DNA from: Clostridiales bacterium
GTDB taxonomy: Bacteria > Bacillota > Clostridia > Oscillospirales > Acutalibacteraceae
DNA length: 18,003 nt
Assembly: GCA_019419895.1 (NCBI GenBank)
Contig: JAHZIE010000046.1
Coordinates: 1-18,003, forward strand
Reading direction: 5' to 3'
A program made the translations under genes and the position numbers. This document shows positions 8,215-15,031 of this stretch, piece by piece; the first letter of the stretch is position 1, and every line of letters starts with the position of its first letter. The notes below the pieces were generated by a model. It saw nothing but the letters and a program-made list of their open reading frames with translations. It was not told the origin of the DNA and did not search any database.

Positions 8215-9636
8215 TCAGGTGTTTTTCCGATCGATGGGTTTGCGGACAAAGAGGCGCGCGAATTCCGCGGGGCGGAAAGGAATCAGGGGATAGAGGTAAT
8301 TCCTTCCCGATATGGTGCGGGTTGTCATAATCAAAAGGCAGATAAGGACAAGACCGCCGAAAAATCCCCAATAGTTAAACAGGGCGGTGGCAATCAGGAT
8401 AAAGACGCGGGAAAGCTTGAAGGCATACCCGAGTTCAAAGCTTGGCTGGGCAAAATTGGCGATGGCGACAAAAGCCATATACAGCACAACTTCGGGGACA
8501 AACCAGTTAGCCTGTACAGCGAAATCTCCCAGAATCAGAGCGCCCACCACACTAAAGGAATTGTTGAGAACACTTGGCGTATTGAGAGAGGCCAGCTTCA
8601 GACCGTCAATAACAAATTCAATGATCAGCAGCTGAAGGATCACAGGAACCGAGTTTGGCTCCTCAATTTTAATAAAGGAAAGCCATGAAGGGATACTGTC
8701 TGGATTTTGAATAAGCAGATACCATACCGGGGTCAGGAATAAGGTCAGGAAAAAGACCACGATACGCACAATTCGAAGATAGGTGCCCACCATGGGAGGA
8801 AAGTAAAAATCGTTGGTGTCCTGCACAAAGTCAAAAAAGGAGGAGGGCAGCAGCATGACGGCAGGGGAATTATCAATGATGACAATGATCTTGCCTTCCG
8901 CCACGCAGGCGGCGGCGCAGTCGGGACGTTCCGTGTAACGGACGCGGGGGAAGGGATTATACCACTGCTTGGGTATCAGGCATTCCGCAAGGCTCTCCTG
9001 CCCCATGGAGAGGGTGCGGACAGATATTGTTTTCAGCTTTGCCCTGAGCTTTTCCAAAAATTCCCGGTCGACCTTGTTTTCCATATAACATAGGACAACG
9101 TCCGTTTTGGATACGGTGCCAATCTGGGTGTATTCCATTGTCAGCATGGGATCACGGATTCTTCGACGGATCAGAGCTGTGTTAAAAACCAGGGTTTCCA
9201 CAAAACCGTCCCTGGAACCGCGGAGTACCTTATCGTCCTCCGGTTCCTGCACACCGCGGACCGGATAGGTGCGGGCGTCGATCATGATACAGGAGGAAAA
9301 GCCTTCCACCAACAGAGCGAGGGTTCCGGAAAGTACCTGTGTGGCCACTGTAGCGGGAACTGGACACAGCTCTGTTTCCACATAAGGGATAAAACTGTCA
9401 CAGAAGCTTTCGGGAGTGCTGCATAAGGAAAGCTTTTGTCCATCGGAGGACAGTAGAAATTCCAGAATTTTTTCCATTACATCGTCCTTAATCAGTCCGT
9501 CGACAAAGTAAAGACTGGCCTTTCTGCCGCCGATTTGAAGCTTTTTTGCTACAATATCAAAACTTTTGTCCAAATGCAGCTGCCGGTTCAGTGTGTTTGT
9601 ATTATTTTCATATTGATTGGAAAGTAATTCTTCCAT
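8215..9636 (-). CDS. GerA/SpoVAF-family spore germination protein
   Basis: Integral protein of the spore inner membrane. GerA A-subunits form nutrient-gated channels, and the related SpoVAF supports ion release during germination. The 473 residues split into a soluble N-terminal half (about 1-280) with GSRDGFVETLVFNTALIRRR (140-159), YTQIGTVSKTDV (169-180) and RVRYTERPDCAAA (231-243), and a C-terminal half with about five membrane segments from residue 288 on. The blocks RYTERPD, IDNSPAVMLLPSSFFDF and DFYFPPMVGTYLR recall SpoVAF more than nutrient-receptor GerAA, but this rests on memory of the families. AGGGGG (9648-9643) lies 6 bases before ATG 9636; an in-frame TTG at 9660 precedes that site and is rejected. 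No gerB, gerC or spoVA genes adjoin, so it is an orphan. A sigma-G-type promoter lies just upstream, which fits forespore expression. Confidence 0.88.
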   Translation of the reverse strand: MEELLSNQYENNTNTLNRQLHLDKSFDIVAKKLQIGGRKASLYFVDGLIKDDVMEKILEFLLSSDGQKLSLCSTPESFCDSFIPYVETELCPVPATVATQVLSGTLALLVEGFSSCIMIDARTYPVRGVQEPEDDKVLRGSRDGFVETLVFNTALIRRRIRDPMLTMEYTQIGTVSKTDVVLCYMENKVDREFLEKLRAKLKTISVRTLSMGQESLAECLIPKQWYNPFPRVRYTERPDCAAACVAEGKIIVIIDNSPAVMLLPSSFFDFVQDTNDFYFPPMVGTYLRIVRIVVFFLTLFLTPVWYLLIQNPDSIPSWLSFIKIEEPNSVPVILQLLIIEFVIDGLKLASLNTPSVLNNSFSVVGALILGDFAVQANWFVPEVVLYMAFVAIANFAQPSFELGYAFKLSRVFILIATALFNYWGFFGGLVLICLLIMTTRTISGRNYLYPLIPFRPAEFARLFVRKPIDRKNT

Positions 9637-9669
9637 ATATTGCCCCCTGATTCCCTTCAATCATGGCTT

Positions 9670-9699
9670 TAGTATGCGTCTTTTGCGGCTTTTCTATAC
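9670..9699 (-). promoter_or_regulatory. Predicted sigma-G (forespore) promoter
   Basis: On the minus strand GTATA (9699-9695) is followed after 18 bases by CATACTA (9676-9670). This matches the published sigma-G consensus, recalled as GHATR-N18-CATNHTA, at every position. The predicted transcript starts some 25-30 bases before ATG 9636 and so carries the ribosome binding site. The match is seen in the sequence; the sigma assignment is inference. Confidence 0.65.
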
Positions 9700-9877
9700 C
9701 GTGAGGCAGAAAACGGGAGCAAGGACGGCTACTGGAACGCGAGTGTAGAAGAAATTTTTCTAAAAAACCGAAAGCGTGATACAGGTGCCATGTTTTGAAA
9801 AGCTAAACGATATAATATCCGGTCCGGAATATAATCCAGTGGAGGCAGGAGCTCCGCTATGCAGAAAAGAGAAAAAT

Positions 9878-9906
9878 AAAAAAAGCCTCTTTTTCATAAA
9901 AGAGGC
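9878..9906 (-). terminator. Terminator of the 71-residue gene
   Basis: GCCTCTTTT (9885-9893) pairs perfectly with AAAAGAGGC (9898-9906), 9 bp with a 4-base loop. On the minus strand the stem is followed by TTTTTTTAT. It starts right after the stop codon of the small gene and also protects the germination gene from read-through. Confidence 0.85.
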
Positions 9907-9914
9907 GGGAATAG

Positions 9915-10130
9915 TCAGGGCAATTGCTCGAGCTGTGCAAGAACCCGGTTTAGTTTTTCAGAGGGATACCGGTCCTTTGCATAGTGGAGAACCATAGAAA
10001 GGGGCATTGCTCCCGCAAAGGCGACAAGGGGGCTGCCCATGATTTCTGGAAATTCCCGGCGGAGAAGGGCATATGCCTGGGGATGGCGAAGAAGCTCACT
10101 GACAGTGATTTGTTGGTTTCTTAAATTCAT
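9915..10130 (-). CDS. Small uncharacterised protein, 71 residues
   Basis: I cannot name the function. The product has no signal peptide, no Cys and no clear membrane helix. It looks like a compact helical domain: ITVSELLRHPQAYALLRREF (8-27), a conserved-looking FPEIMGSP turn, MPLSMVLHYA, and a final KLNRVLAQLEQL helix. The pattern of a helix, P-E-x-x, small residues and a final I/L-rich helix resembles short helical domains found alone or as add-ons in Clostridia, but I cannot attach a family name. ATG 10130 has AGGTG a few bases upstream, and a terminator follows the stop directly, which supports a real gene. It lies 82 bases downstream of birA on the same strand. A sigma-K-like promoter in that gap suggests separate, late mother-cell expression. 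Confidence 0.7.
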   Translation of the reverse strand: MNLRNQQITVSELLRHPQAYALLRREFPEIMGSPLVAFAGAMPLSMVLHYAKDRYPSEKLNRVLAQLEQLP

Positions 10131-10171
10131 GAATTCACCTGCCTCAAGATTCGTTTGTTAACAGCATAGGC

Positions 10172-10200
10172 TAGTATATGCGTTTAGGAGGATGTTTGTT
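10172..10200 (-). promoter_or_regulatory. Predicted sigma-K (late mother-cell) promoter
   Basis: On the minus strand AACA (10200-10197) is followed after 16 bases by CATATACTA (10180-10172). This fits the sigma-K consensus as I recall it (mACm-N16/17-CATAnnnTA). It lies in the 82-base gap between birA and the 71-residue gene, with a predicted start about 35 bases before ATG 10130. The motif is short, so chance is possible. Confidence 0.45.
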
Positions 10201-10212
10201 CGAAAATTACGG

Positions 10213-11190
10213 TTAAACGGGGCGGATGGAGATTTCTCCGGAATTCAAAAGTATATTGGAACCGTCTTCCAGCCGGACAGCAAGGTGTCCCTGGGGTGTA
10301 ATATCTAGGGCGGTGCCGCGGGCTTGCGTTCCGCCGCGGAAAATATGAATTTCTTTCCCAAGAATACAGGAGCGTGCCTTGTATTCTTCCATCCAGTCGG
10401 GTGAAGTCAAATTTTGAGACAATAGCAGCAGCTGATTGATAATTTCAGCGGCCAGACGGTTGCGGGAAATCCTCCCTGCCCCCTCCAGCTCAAGGGAAGT
10501 AGCGGTCTGACGCAGCTCCTCAGGAAAATCCTCCCGCTTCATGGAGACGTTGACGCCAATCCCTACCACCATGAAATCAATGGTACGGCTTTCCATGCTG
10601 GTGACGGCCTCCGTCAAAATTCCGCAGACCTTTTTCGAATTACAGTAGATATCGTTCACCCATTTGATCTGGGGGTCGATGCCGGCTGCCTTTTGAATGG
10701 CGCGGGCTGTCGCAACCGCTGCCGCGGCCGTAATAAGAAGGACCTGCTCCATCTCCTGTTCCAGGCGGAGAATAAGGGAAAGATAGACGCCGGATTGCCT
10801 GGGGGAAAGAAAGGTTCTGCCCATGCGGCCTTTTCCCATATGTTGTGTTTCCGCCAAAACAGCGGTGCCGTTTGTCGCTCCCTCCAGAGCGAGCTGCTTT
10901 GCCGTCAGATTGGTGGATTCCACCTCGGGATAGACATGAATGGGAAGAACGCCGAATTGGGGAAGCAGATAGGGGCGGATTCCTTCCGGAGAGAGGAAAT
11001 TATTTCCGTCGGACAGGCAGTAGCCGCGGTTGGTTGCCGCGGTGATCTCGTAGCCGTCTTTTCTTAAATCTTCAATTGCCTTCCAAACGGCGCTTCTTGT
11101 CACCTGAAGGGCCTGGGATATTTGTGCGCCGGAGATGTTTTTGCCGCGGTTTTCTTCCAAAAAGGCCAAAACGCTGGATTTGGTGGACAT
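10213..11190 (-). CDS. birA: Bifunctional biotin-[acetyl-CoA-carboxylase] ligase / biotin repressor
   Basis: Activates biotin with ATP to biotinyl-AMP and transfers it to the lysine of biotin carboxyl carrier domains. Proteins of this form also bind DNA to repress biotin genes. The 325-residue product has an N-terminal helix-turn-helix (about residues 18-42, SGAQISQALQVTRSAVWKAI) and then the ligase core. The core shows ESTN (91-94), the nucleotide-binding loop GKGRMGRTF (119-127, GRGRxGR type), KWVNDIY (176-182) and KVCGILTE with the substrate lysine at 187. A small C-terminal domain completes it. AAGGAG lies 8 bases before ATG 11190, and the gene has its own promoter. The wing domain implies a repressor role, but no biotin genes are in the window. 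It is divergent from ribU. Confidence 0.96.
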   Translation of the reverse strand: MSTKSSVLAFLEENRGKNISGAQISQALQVTRSAVWKAIEDLRKDGYEITAATNRGYCLSDGNNFLSPEGIRPYLLPQFGVLPIHVYPEVESTNLTAKQLALEGATNGTAVLAETQHMGKGRMGRTFLSPRQSGVYLSLILRLEQEMEQVLLITAAAAVATARAIQKAAGIDPQIKWVNDIYCNSKKVCGILTEAVTSMESRTIDFMVVGIGVNVSMKREDFPEELRQTATSLELEGAGRISRNRLAAEIINQLLLLSQNLTSPDWMEEYKARSCILGKEIHIFRGGTQARGTALDITPQGHLAVRLEDGSNILLNSGEISIRPV

Positions 11191-11225
11191 TGAAAACGCT
11201 CCTTCTGCTCTTGAATTTCTTTTTT

Positions 11226-11254
11226 ATTGTAAACGATTTCTTTCCGTGAGTCAA
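11226..11254 (-). promoter_or_regulatory. Sigma-A promoter of birA
   Basis: On the minus strand TTGACT (11254-11249), a 17-base spacer and TACAAT (11231-11226), about 35 bases before ATG. Its -35 is only 31 bases from the -35 of the divergent ribU promoter. I saw no obvious biotin-type long dyad between them. Confidence 0.8.
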
Positions 11255-11285
11255 ATATGGCCCCTGGCTCTTTCCAATCCGGTGA

Positions 11286-11314
11286 TTGACAAGGCCTTTA
11301 ATATGTCCTATAAT
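11286..11314 (+). promoter_or_regulatory. Consensus sigma-A promoter of ribU
   Basis: TTGACA (11286-11291), exactly 17 bases, TATAAT (11309-11314): a perfect consensus promoter. The predicted start is about 20 bases before the first riboswitch helix. Strong constitutive initiation fits control by termination downstream. Confidence 0.92.
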
Positions 11315-11340
11315 ATCTGCAGGAAAGAAAATTGAACAGG

Positions 11341-11451
11341 TATCTTCAGGGCAGGGCGCAAGTCCCTACCGGTGGTAAAGCCCACGAGCGTGTGAAGCGC
11401 AGATTTGGTGTGATTCCAAAGCCGACAGTAAAGTCTGGATGAAAGAAGATA
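11341..11451 (+). promoter_or_regulatory. FMN riboswitch (RFN element)
   Basis: Binds flavin mononucleotide and lowers expression of the downstream riboflavin gene. The closing helix pairs TATCTTC (11341-11347) with GAAGATA (11445-11451). Conserved RFN blocks follow in order: AGGGCAGGG, CTACCGGTGGTAAAGCCCAC, GAGCG, GATTTGGTGTGATTCC, AAGCCGACAGTAAAGTCTGG and ATGAAAGAAG. A terminator at 11502-11535 provides the expression platform, so control is most likely by transcription termination. Confidence 0.96.
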
Positions 11452-11501
11452 GCACGGCGTGATGAGAAAATTGATTTTACCTTTTTCATGTTCAGCCATT
11501 A

Positions 11502-11535
11502 AAAAACAGCCCTGCAGAAACGCAGGGCTGTTTTT
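11502..11535 (+). terminator. Riboswitch-controlled terminator before ribU
   Basis: A perfect 14-bp stem AAAAACAGCCCTGC / GCAGGGCTGTTTTT with 6-base loop AGAAAC ends in a T-run. It stands 50 bases after the FMN aptamer and 88 before the ribU start, which is the layout of an OFF switch. I could not trace the antiterminator pairing by eye. Confidence 0.92.
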
Positions 11536-11622
11536 GATTTCCAGGGAAGATATCCGGGCGCTTTCCAAAATACACAGGACGGGGATGCCGTCCGTTTTCC
11601 AATGGGAAAGGGAGGAATATTT

Positions 11623-12237
11623 ATGGATCCAACAGTATCCGGTAAGAAAAAAATCAATGTTGCGGCAATGGCAAAGATAGGCATGCTGTCAGGTTTGGCG
11701 GTTGTTTTGATGCTGTTCGAAATTCCTTTGTGGTTTGCTCCAGGTTTTTATAAGATGGATCTCAGCGAGGTTGTAGTTGCCATCGGCGCCTTTTCCATGG
11801 GGCCGGTCGCAGGTATCATCATTGAGGCAATCAAGGTTTTGCTGAATCTGGTGATCAATGGTACTATCACGGGAGGGGTTGGTGAGCTGGCAAATTTTGT
11901 CATCGGTTGCTGCTTTATTGTGCCCGCGGCGCTGCTGTACCGGCATAAAAAGAACCTGAAAACTGCCATTCTGGGCCTTTGCCTGGGGACGGTGCTGATG
12001 GCTGCCTGCGGAGGGCTTGTCAACGCCTACATCCTTCTCCCGGCCTATTGCGCGGCCTTTGGCTGGCCAATGGAACAAATTATTTCTATGGGAAACGCGG
12101 TCAACGGCTCTATCACCAATTTGACCACCTTTATTTTTTGGGCGGTTGTTCCCTTTAATCTTGTGAAAGGAATTGTTTCCTCAGCCCTCACACTGCTTTT
12201 GTATAAAAGGGTATCCCCCATTTTGCATAAGAATTAA
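11623..12237 (+). CDS. ribU: Riboflavin transporter, ECF S-component RibU
   Basis: Membrane protein that binds riboflavin outside the cell and delivers it with a shared energy-coupling module (EcfA, EcfA', EcfT), none of which is encoded here. The 204-residue product has about six hydrophobic segments and the family signature region FEIPLWFAPGFYKMDLSEV, followed by an ExxK segment (EAIKVLLNLVINGT) and GGVGELANF. An ATG at 11602 is in frame, but the GGGAGG site at 11610-11615 lies downstream of it and 7 bases before ATG 11623, so 11623 is chosen. The FMN riboswitch and terminator upstream support riboflavin as the substrate. The gene ends in its own terminator and is the only gene in the transcript. 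Confidence 0.95.
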   Translation: MDPTVSGKKKINVAAMAKIGMLSGLAVVLMLFEIPLWFAPGFYKMDLSEVVVAIGAFSMGPVAGIIIEAIKVLLNLVINGTITGGVGELANFVIGCCFIVPAALLYRHKKNLKTAILGLCLGTVLMAACGGLVNAYILLPAYCAAFGWPMEQIISMGNAVNGSITNLTTFIFWAVVPFNLVKGIVSSALTLLLYKRVSPILHKN

Positions 12238-12275
12238 GGCTGGCCTGTCTGAGACGGGATTTTCTGAAATGGTAT

Positions 12276-12320
12276 AAAAAACGAAGGCTTCCGGTTTTAT
12301 AAGAAAGCCTTCGTTTTTTT
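12276..12320. terminator. Bidirectional terminator between ribU and the pncB-GNAT unit
   Basis: AAAAAACGAAGGCTT (12276-12290) pairs with AAGCCTTCGTTTTTT (12305-12319). T-runs exist on both strands. It ends ribU on the plus strand and the transcript of the acetyltransferase unit on the minus strand. Confidence 0.9.
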
Positions 12321-12515
12321 CTTTTTGAAAAGCTGCCCCTCCGGCAGAATTACGAGGCTTGTGAAAATGGAGGGACATATCCACAGATTGAAAAAAGATG
12401 AGCCGGCGTCTGCGCCCATATGTTTTTCATGAAGAATGGGAAATGCTAAATAATCAAAGACGTTGGGCTGCAGGAAGACCAGGAGAGAATGGAAAAATTT
12501 TTCCATAGAATTCAT
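12297..12515 (-). CDS. Possible small ORF coupled to the acetyltransferase gene
   Basis: A 72-codon frame starts at ATG 12515, which overlaps the TGA of the acetyltransferase gene as ATGA. It has GGAG 6 bases upstream, the classic layout of translational coupling. The product begins MNSMEKFFHSLLVFLQPN, has a hydrophobic middle (SSFFNLWICPSIFTSLVILP) and a lysine-rich end. I know no family. Against it: its stop codon lies in the loop of the bidirectional terminator, so its last codons are terminator stem and the KKKKTKAF ending may just reflect that. It may be a small membrane protein or chance. Confidence 0.3.
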   Translation of the reverse strand: MNSMEKFFHSLLVFLQPNVFDYLAFPILHEKHMGADAGSSFFNLWICPSIFTSLVILPEGQLFKKKKTKAFL

Positions 12516-12952
12516 GGAAGGCTCCGGCACATGGGAACATGAGGGACATGGCCGTCCATATATTCCCCACCGCAGACGCGGAACCCGAGCTTTTCATAGA
12601 ATCCCCTCGCGCGGCACTGGGCGCCGAGAAGAAGCTGTTCTGCCCCCAAATCAGCAGCCTTTTCAATCATGCACTGTACAAGAAAGGCGCCCAATCCGGT
12701 TCCCCGCAGCGGCTTTTCCACAGCGATTCTGCCAAGATGCCAGCTGTGATTGCCTCCCTCTATCAGCCTGCCTGTGGCCATAGGGGCGCCGTTTTGATAA
12801 ATTACGAGATGCCAGCAGCTTTGATCCGATTCGTCAAACTCAAGCTCAGGCGTATATCCCTGTTCATCAACAAATACATGTGTCCGAATGGAATCCCCCT
12901 CCGGACAGGGAGAACCGGGGGAACTCCAGACAACTGACAAAGAATGTTCCAA
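12512..12952 (-). CDS. GNAT-family N-acetyltransferase
   Basis: Transfers an acyl group, usually acetyl, from coenzyme A to an amine; the substrate is unknown. The 146 residues show a complete GNAT fold: RTHVFVDEQGYTPELEFDE (23-41), a pattern shared with ElaA/YjcF-like members, then ATGRL (59-63), GRIAV (74-78), the acetyl-CoA loop RGTGLG (83-88), AQCRARGFYEKLGF (111-124) and a final GEYMDGHVPHVPM. The start is a TTG at 12952, with AAGGA 9 bases and GAGGG 4 bases upstream; no ATG or GTG lies nearby in frame, so this start is likely but unproven. It follows pncB by 90 bases with no terminator between, so it is probably in the same transcript. Confidence 0.88.
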   Translation of the reverse strand: MEHSLSVVWSSPGSPCPEGDSIRTHVFVDEQGYTPELEFDESDQSCWHLVIYQNGAPMATGRLIEGGNHSWHLGRIAVEKPLRGTGLGAFLVQCMIEKAADLGAEQLLLGAQCRARGFYEKLGFRVCGGEYMDGHVPHVPMCRSLP

Positions 12953-13042
12953 GAAACCCTCATCCTTTTATTCTAAATTCTGCCCGCGGTCTTTCGGTGG
13001 CATAGTACGGCCTTTTTCCATATAATAAGAGGGAACACCTTT

Positions 13043-14479
13043 TTATATGTTATGCATGGAGAGCAGGCGCTGTTTTTCATCCCAAAGCGCCTGAGACAGA
13101 TCCACATAATAGGTGTGAGGATGCTCAAAACGTGTGACTTCATCCCAAAGGGTTGCCACCTGCTGGGCGCAGTATTCCCGTAGCTGGGCTGGGGAGGGGC
13201 TTTCATAGACAGACACACCGTGATCAAATAACTGAACCATCAAAGGATGCGCCTCAAAGTTTTCCACAATTTTCCGTTTCCAGGTGTACTCAGGATCAAA
13301 AATCTCATAAGGCTTGGTGTCGTCGATCACCTCGTCGTGGAGACAGATGACATCGGCGATTGCCTTGTGAGTTTGGCGGTCAAACAAGCGCCAGACCTTT
13401 TTAAAGCATGGATTGGTAATTTTGGAAACATTTTCGCTTATCTTGATGCGGGGAGTCAAAACACCACCGCGCTCAACGGCGGAAAGCTTATACACGCCAC
13501 CGAAGACCGGCTCTGAAGAGGAGGTTATCAGCCTTTCACCCACGCCGAAACTGTCAACCTGGGCGCCTTGGATCAGCATATCGCGGATAAGGTATTCATC
13601 CAGGGAATTGGAAGCGCAGATTTTGCAGTCGGGGAAACCGGCCTCGTCCAGCATTTTTCTCGCTTTTTTGGAGAGATAGGTGATGTCGCCGCTGTCGATG
13701 CGGATGCCAGCGGGACGGTAACCCATTGGAACAAGCACCTCACGGAAGGTTTTGATGGCATTGGGAATTCCCGACTTCAAGACGTTGTAGGTGTCCACCA
13801 GCAGAACGCAGTTGCTGGGATACAGAGAGGCATAGGCCTGAAAAGCATCCAGCTCATTGTCAAACAGCTGAATCCAGCTGTGCGCCATGGTGCCAAGAGC
13901 AGGAACTCCGTATTCACGGTCGGAAATCGTACACGCCGTGCCAACGCAGCCAGCGATGTAAGCGGCCCTTGCCCCGAGCATAGCGGCGTCATAGCCTTGA
14001 GCCCTGCGGGAGCCAAACTCCATTACCGCCCTGCCCTGGGCGGCGCGTACAATCCGGTTTGCCTTGGTGGCAATCAGACTCTGGTGATTAATCGCCAGAA
14101 GAACCATTGTCTCAATAAACTGGGCCTGCATAACTGGGCCGAGAACGGTGACAATAGGCTCGCCAGGAAAGATGGGGGTTCCCTCTGGAACCGCCCAGAC
14201 GCTGCAGGAAAAATGAAAATTTTTCAGGTAATCAAGAAAATCTTCGCTGAAGATCTTTTTTTCACGAAGATATTCAATATCTTCCGCAGTGAACTCGATA
14301 TTTTTTAAATAGTCGATGAGCTGCTCGACGCCGGCCATGATGGCATAGCCGCCGTCGTCCGGCACATGACGGAAAAACATGTCGAAGCATGCAATCTTGT
14401 CCTTCAGACCGCTTTGCAGATATCCGTTCGACATACAGATCTCGTAATAGTCGGTGAGCATTGTTAGGTTTCTTTTCAT
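13043..14479 (-). CDS. pncB: Nicotinate phosphoribosyltransferase
   Basis: Converts nicotinate, PRPP and ATP to nicotinate mononucleotide, the first step of NAD salvage (Preiss-Handler pathway). The 478-residue protein begins MKRNLTMLTDYYEICMSNGY, the usual N-terminus. It has FRHVPDDGGYAIMAGVEQLI (36-55), EFGSRRAQGYDAA (154-166), GTMAHSW (196-202) with the likely phosphorylated His at 200, LLVDTYNV, RIDSGDI (260-266) and FGVGERLITSSSEPVFGGVY (311-330). The frame is open to an ATG at 14530, but that one has no ribosome binding site. ATG 14479 has AAAAGG a little upstream and fits the family start. The promoter at 14589-14616 leaves a leader of about 100 bases. The acetyltransferase gene follows in the same direction. 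Confidence 0.95.
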   Translation of the reverse strand: MKRNLTMLTDYYEICMSNGYLQSGLKDKIACFDMFFRHVPDDGGYAIMAGVEQLIDYLKNIEFTAEDIEYLREKKIFSEDFLDYLKNFHFSCSVWAVPEGTPIFPGEPIVTVLGPVMQAQFIETMVLLAINHQSLIATKANRIVRAAQGRAVMEFGSRRAQGYDAAMLGARAAYIAGCVGTACTISDREYGVPALGTMAHSWIQLFDNELDAFQAYASLYPSNCVLLVDTYNVLKSGIPNAIKTFREVLVPMGYRPAGIRIDSGDITYLSKKARKMLDEAGFPDCKICASNSLDEYLIRDMLIQGAQVDSFGVGERLITSSSEPVFGGVYKLSAVERGGVLTPRIKISENVSKITNPCFKKVWRLFDRQTHKAIADVICLHDEVIDDTKPYEIFDPEYTWKRKIVENFEAHPLMVQLFDHGVSVYESPSPAQLREYCAQQVATLWDEVTRFEHPHTYYVDLSQALWDEKQRLLSMHNI

Positions 14480-14588
14480 TTTGATCCAACCTTTTCTTTT
14501 GAAATTGCAAAGCTTTTCCATTTCTGCCATGGGGCAGCGGCTTTACACAAAAATATCGGGCGGGCGGTCCGTTCTATATTTTTTTAAT

Positions 14589-14616
14589 ATTATAGCATAT
14601 TTGAAAAATATGGCAA
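14589..14616 (-). promoter_or_regulatory. Sigma-A promoter of pncB
   Basis: On the minus strand TTGCCA (14616-14611), a 16-base spacer and TATAAT (14594-14589), preceded by TGC (extended -10). The leader of about 100 bases contains the hairpin CTGCC-CCAT-GGCAG near 14523-14537. No known NAD-related riboswitch was recognised in it. Confidence 0.75.
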
Positions 14617-14734
14617 GGCGGACGTCAATAGGTATTTTTTATATTCTTGTTTCTTTTATCCGGAAATTCTAAAAAATTTTTCAGAAATTTCACCGGGATA
14701 ACACAAAATTTCAAGTTTTTTGATAATTTATCTA

Positions 14735-14763
14735 TTTACAAAAGATTAGATTGCAAATATAAT
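14735..14763 (+). promoter_or_regulatory. Strong sigma-A promoter in the XRE upstream region
   Basis: TTTACA (14735-14740), exactly 17 bases, TATAAT (14758-14763). Its start would lie about 260 bases before the XRE gene, so it serves either a long leader or a separate small RNA. Confidence 0.75.
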
Positions 14764-14769
14764 AGAAAT

Positions 14770-14900
14770 ATCAGAATAAAGAAACAAATGTACCGCTGAA
14801 ATGACTTCAAAAGATAGCAGGACAACTGCGACAGAGAGCCATTGAGATGCCAGAATGGCCTGTCAGCGAAAAAAGTGAAAGCGGTTCAAGGGTTTTTCAA
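14770..14900 (+). ncRNA. Candidate folded leader or small RNA upstream of the XRE gene
   Basis: No ORF with a ribosome site covers this stretch, yet it begins at a near-consensus promoter and folds well by eye. Outer pairing is CGCTGA (14794-14799) with TCAGCG (14863-14868), or alternatively ACCGCT (14792-14797) with AGCGGT (14880-14885). Inside lie TGAA/TTCA (14797-14800 with 14806-14809), GCAG/CTGC (14817-14820 with 14826-14829) and a long arm GACAG-AGA-GCCATT / AATGGC-CTGTC (14830-14843 with 14854-14864). The result is a clover-like junction with two competing outer helices, as in switching RNAs. A T-rich but hairpin-poor stretch follows to about 14930. I recognise no known riboswitch class. 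The 3' end is not defined. Confidence 0.35.
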
Positions 14901-14970
14901 ATACTTTTCTTCTATTTTTCATTTTTTTCGGATCTGCGCAGACTTGCCCCAAGAATTCTTTATTTCTGAA

Positions 14971-15000
14971 TTGTTTGTTGATTGACGCAGGTAATATATT
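14971..15000 (+). promoter_or_regulatory. Possible proximal promoter of the XRE gene
   Basis: TTGTTT (14971-14976), an 18-base spacer and TATATT (14995-15000), 31 bases before ATG 15032. The perfect palindrome TCTGCGCAGA (14933-14942) lies about 30 bases further upstream and could be an operator for the XRE protein. Confidence 0.45.
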
Positions 15001-15031
15001 GGCTTATTTTTGGAAGAAGTGAGGAAAAATT

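Noticed and set aside
9776..9997. 73-codon plus-strand ORF
   Set aside because: It runs through the terminator and the start of the antisense small gene, has no ribosome site, and its composition is unlike the real genes.
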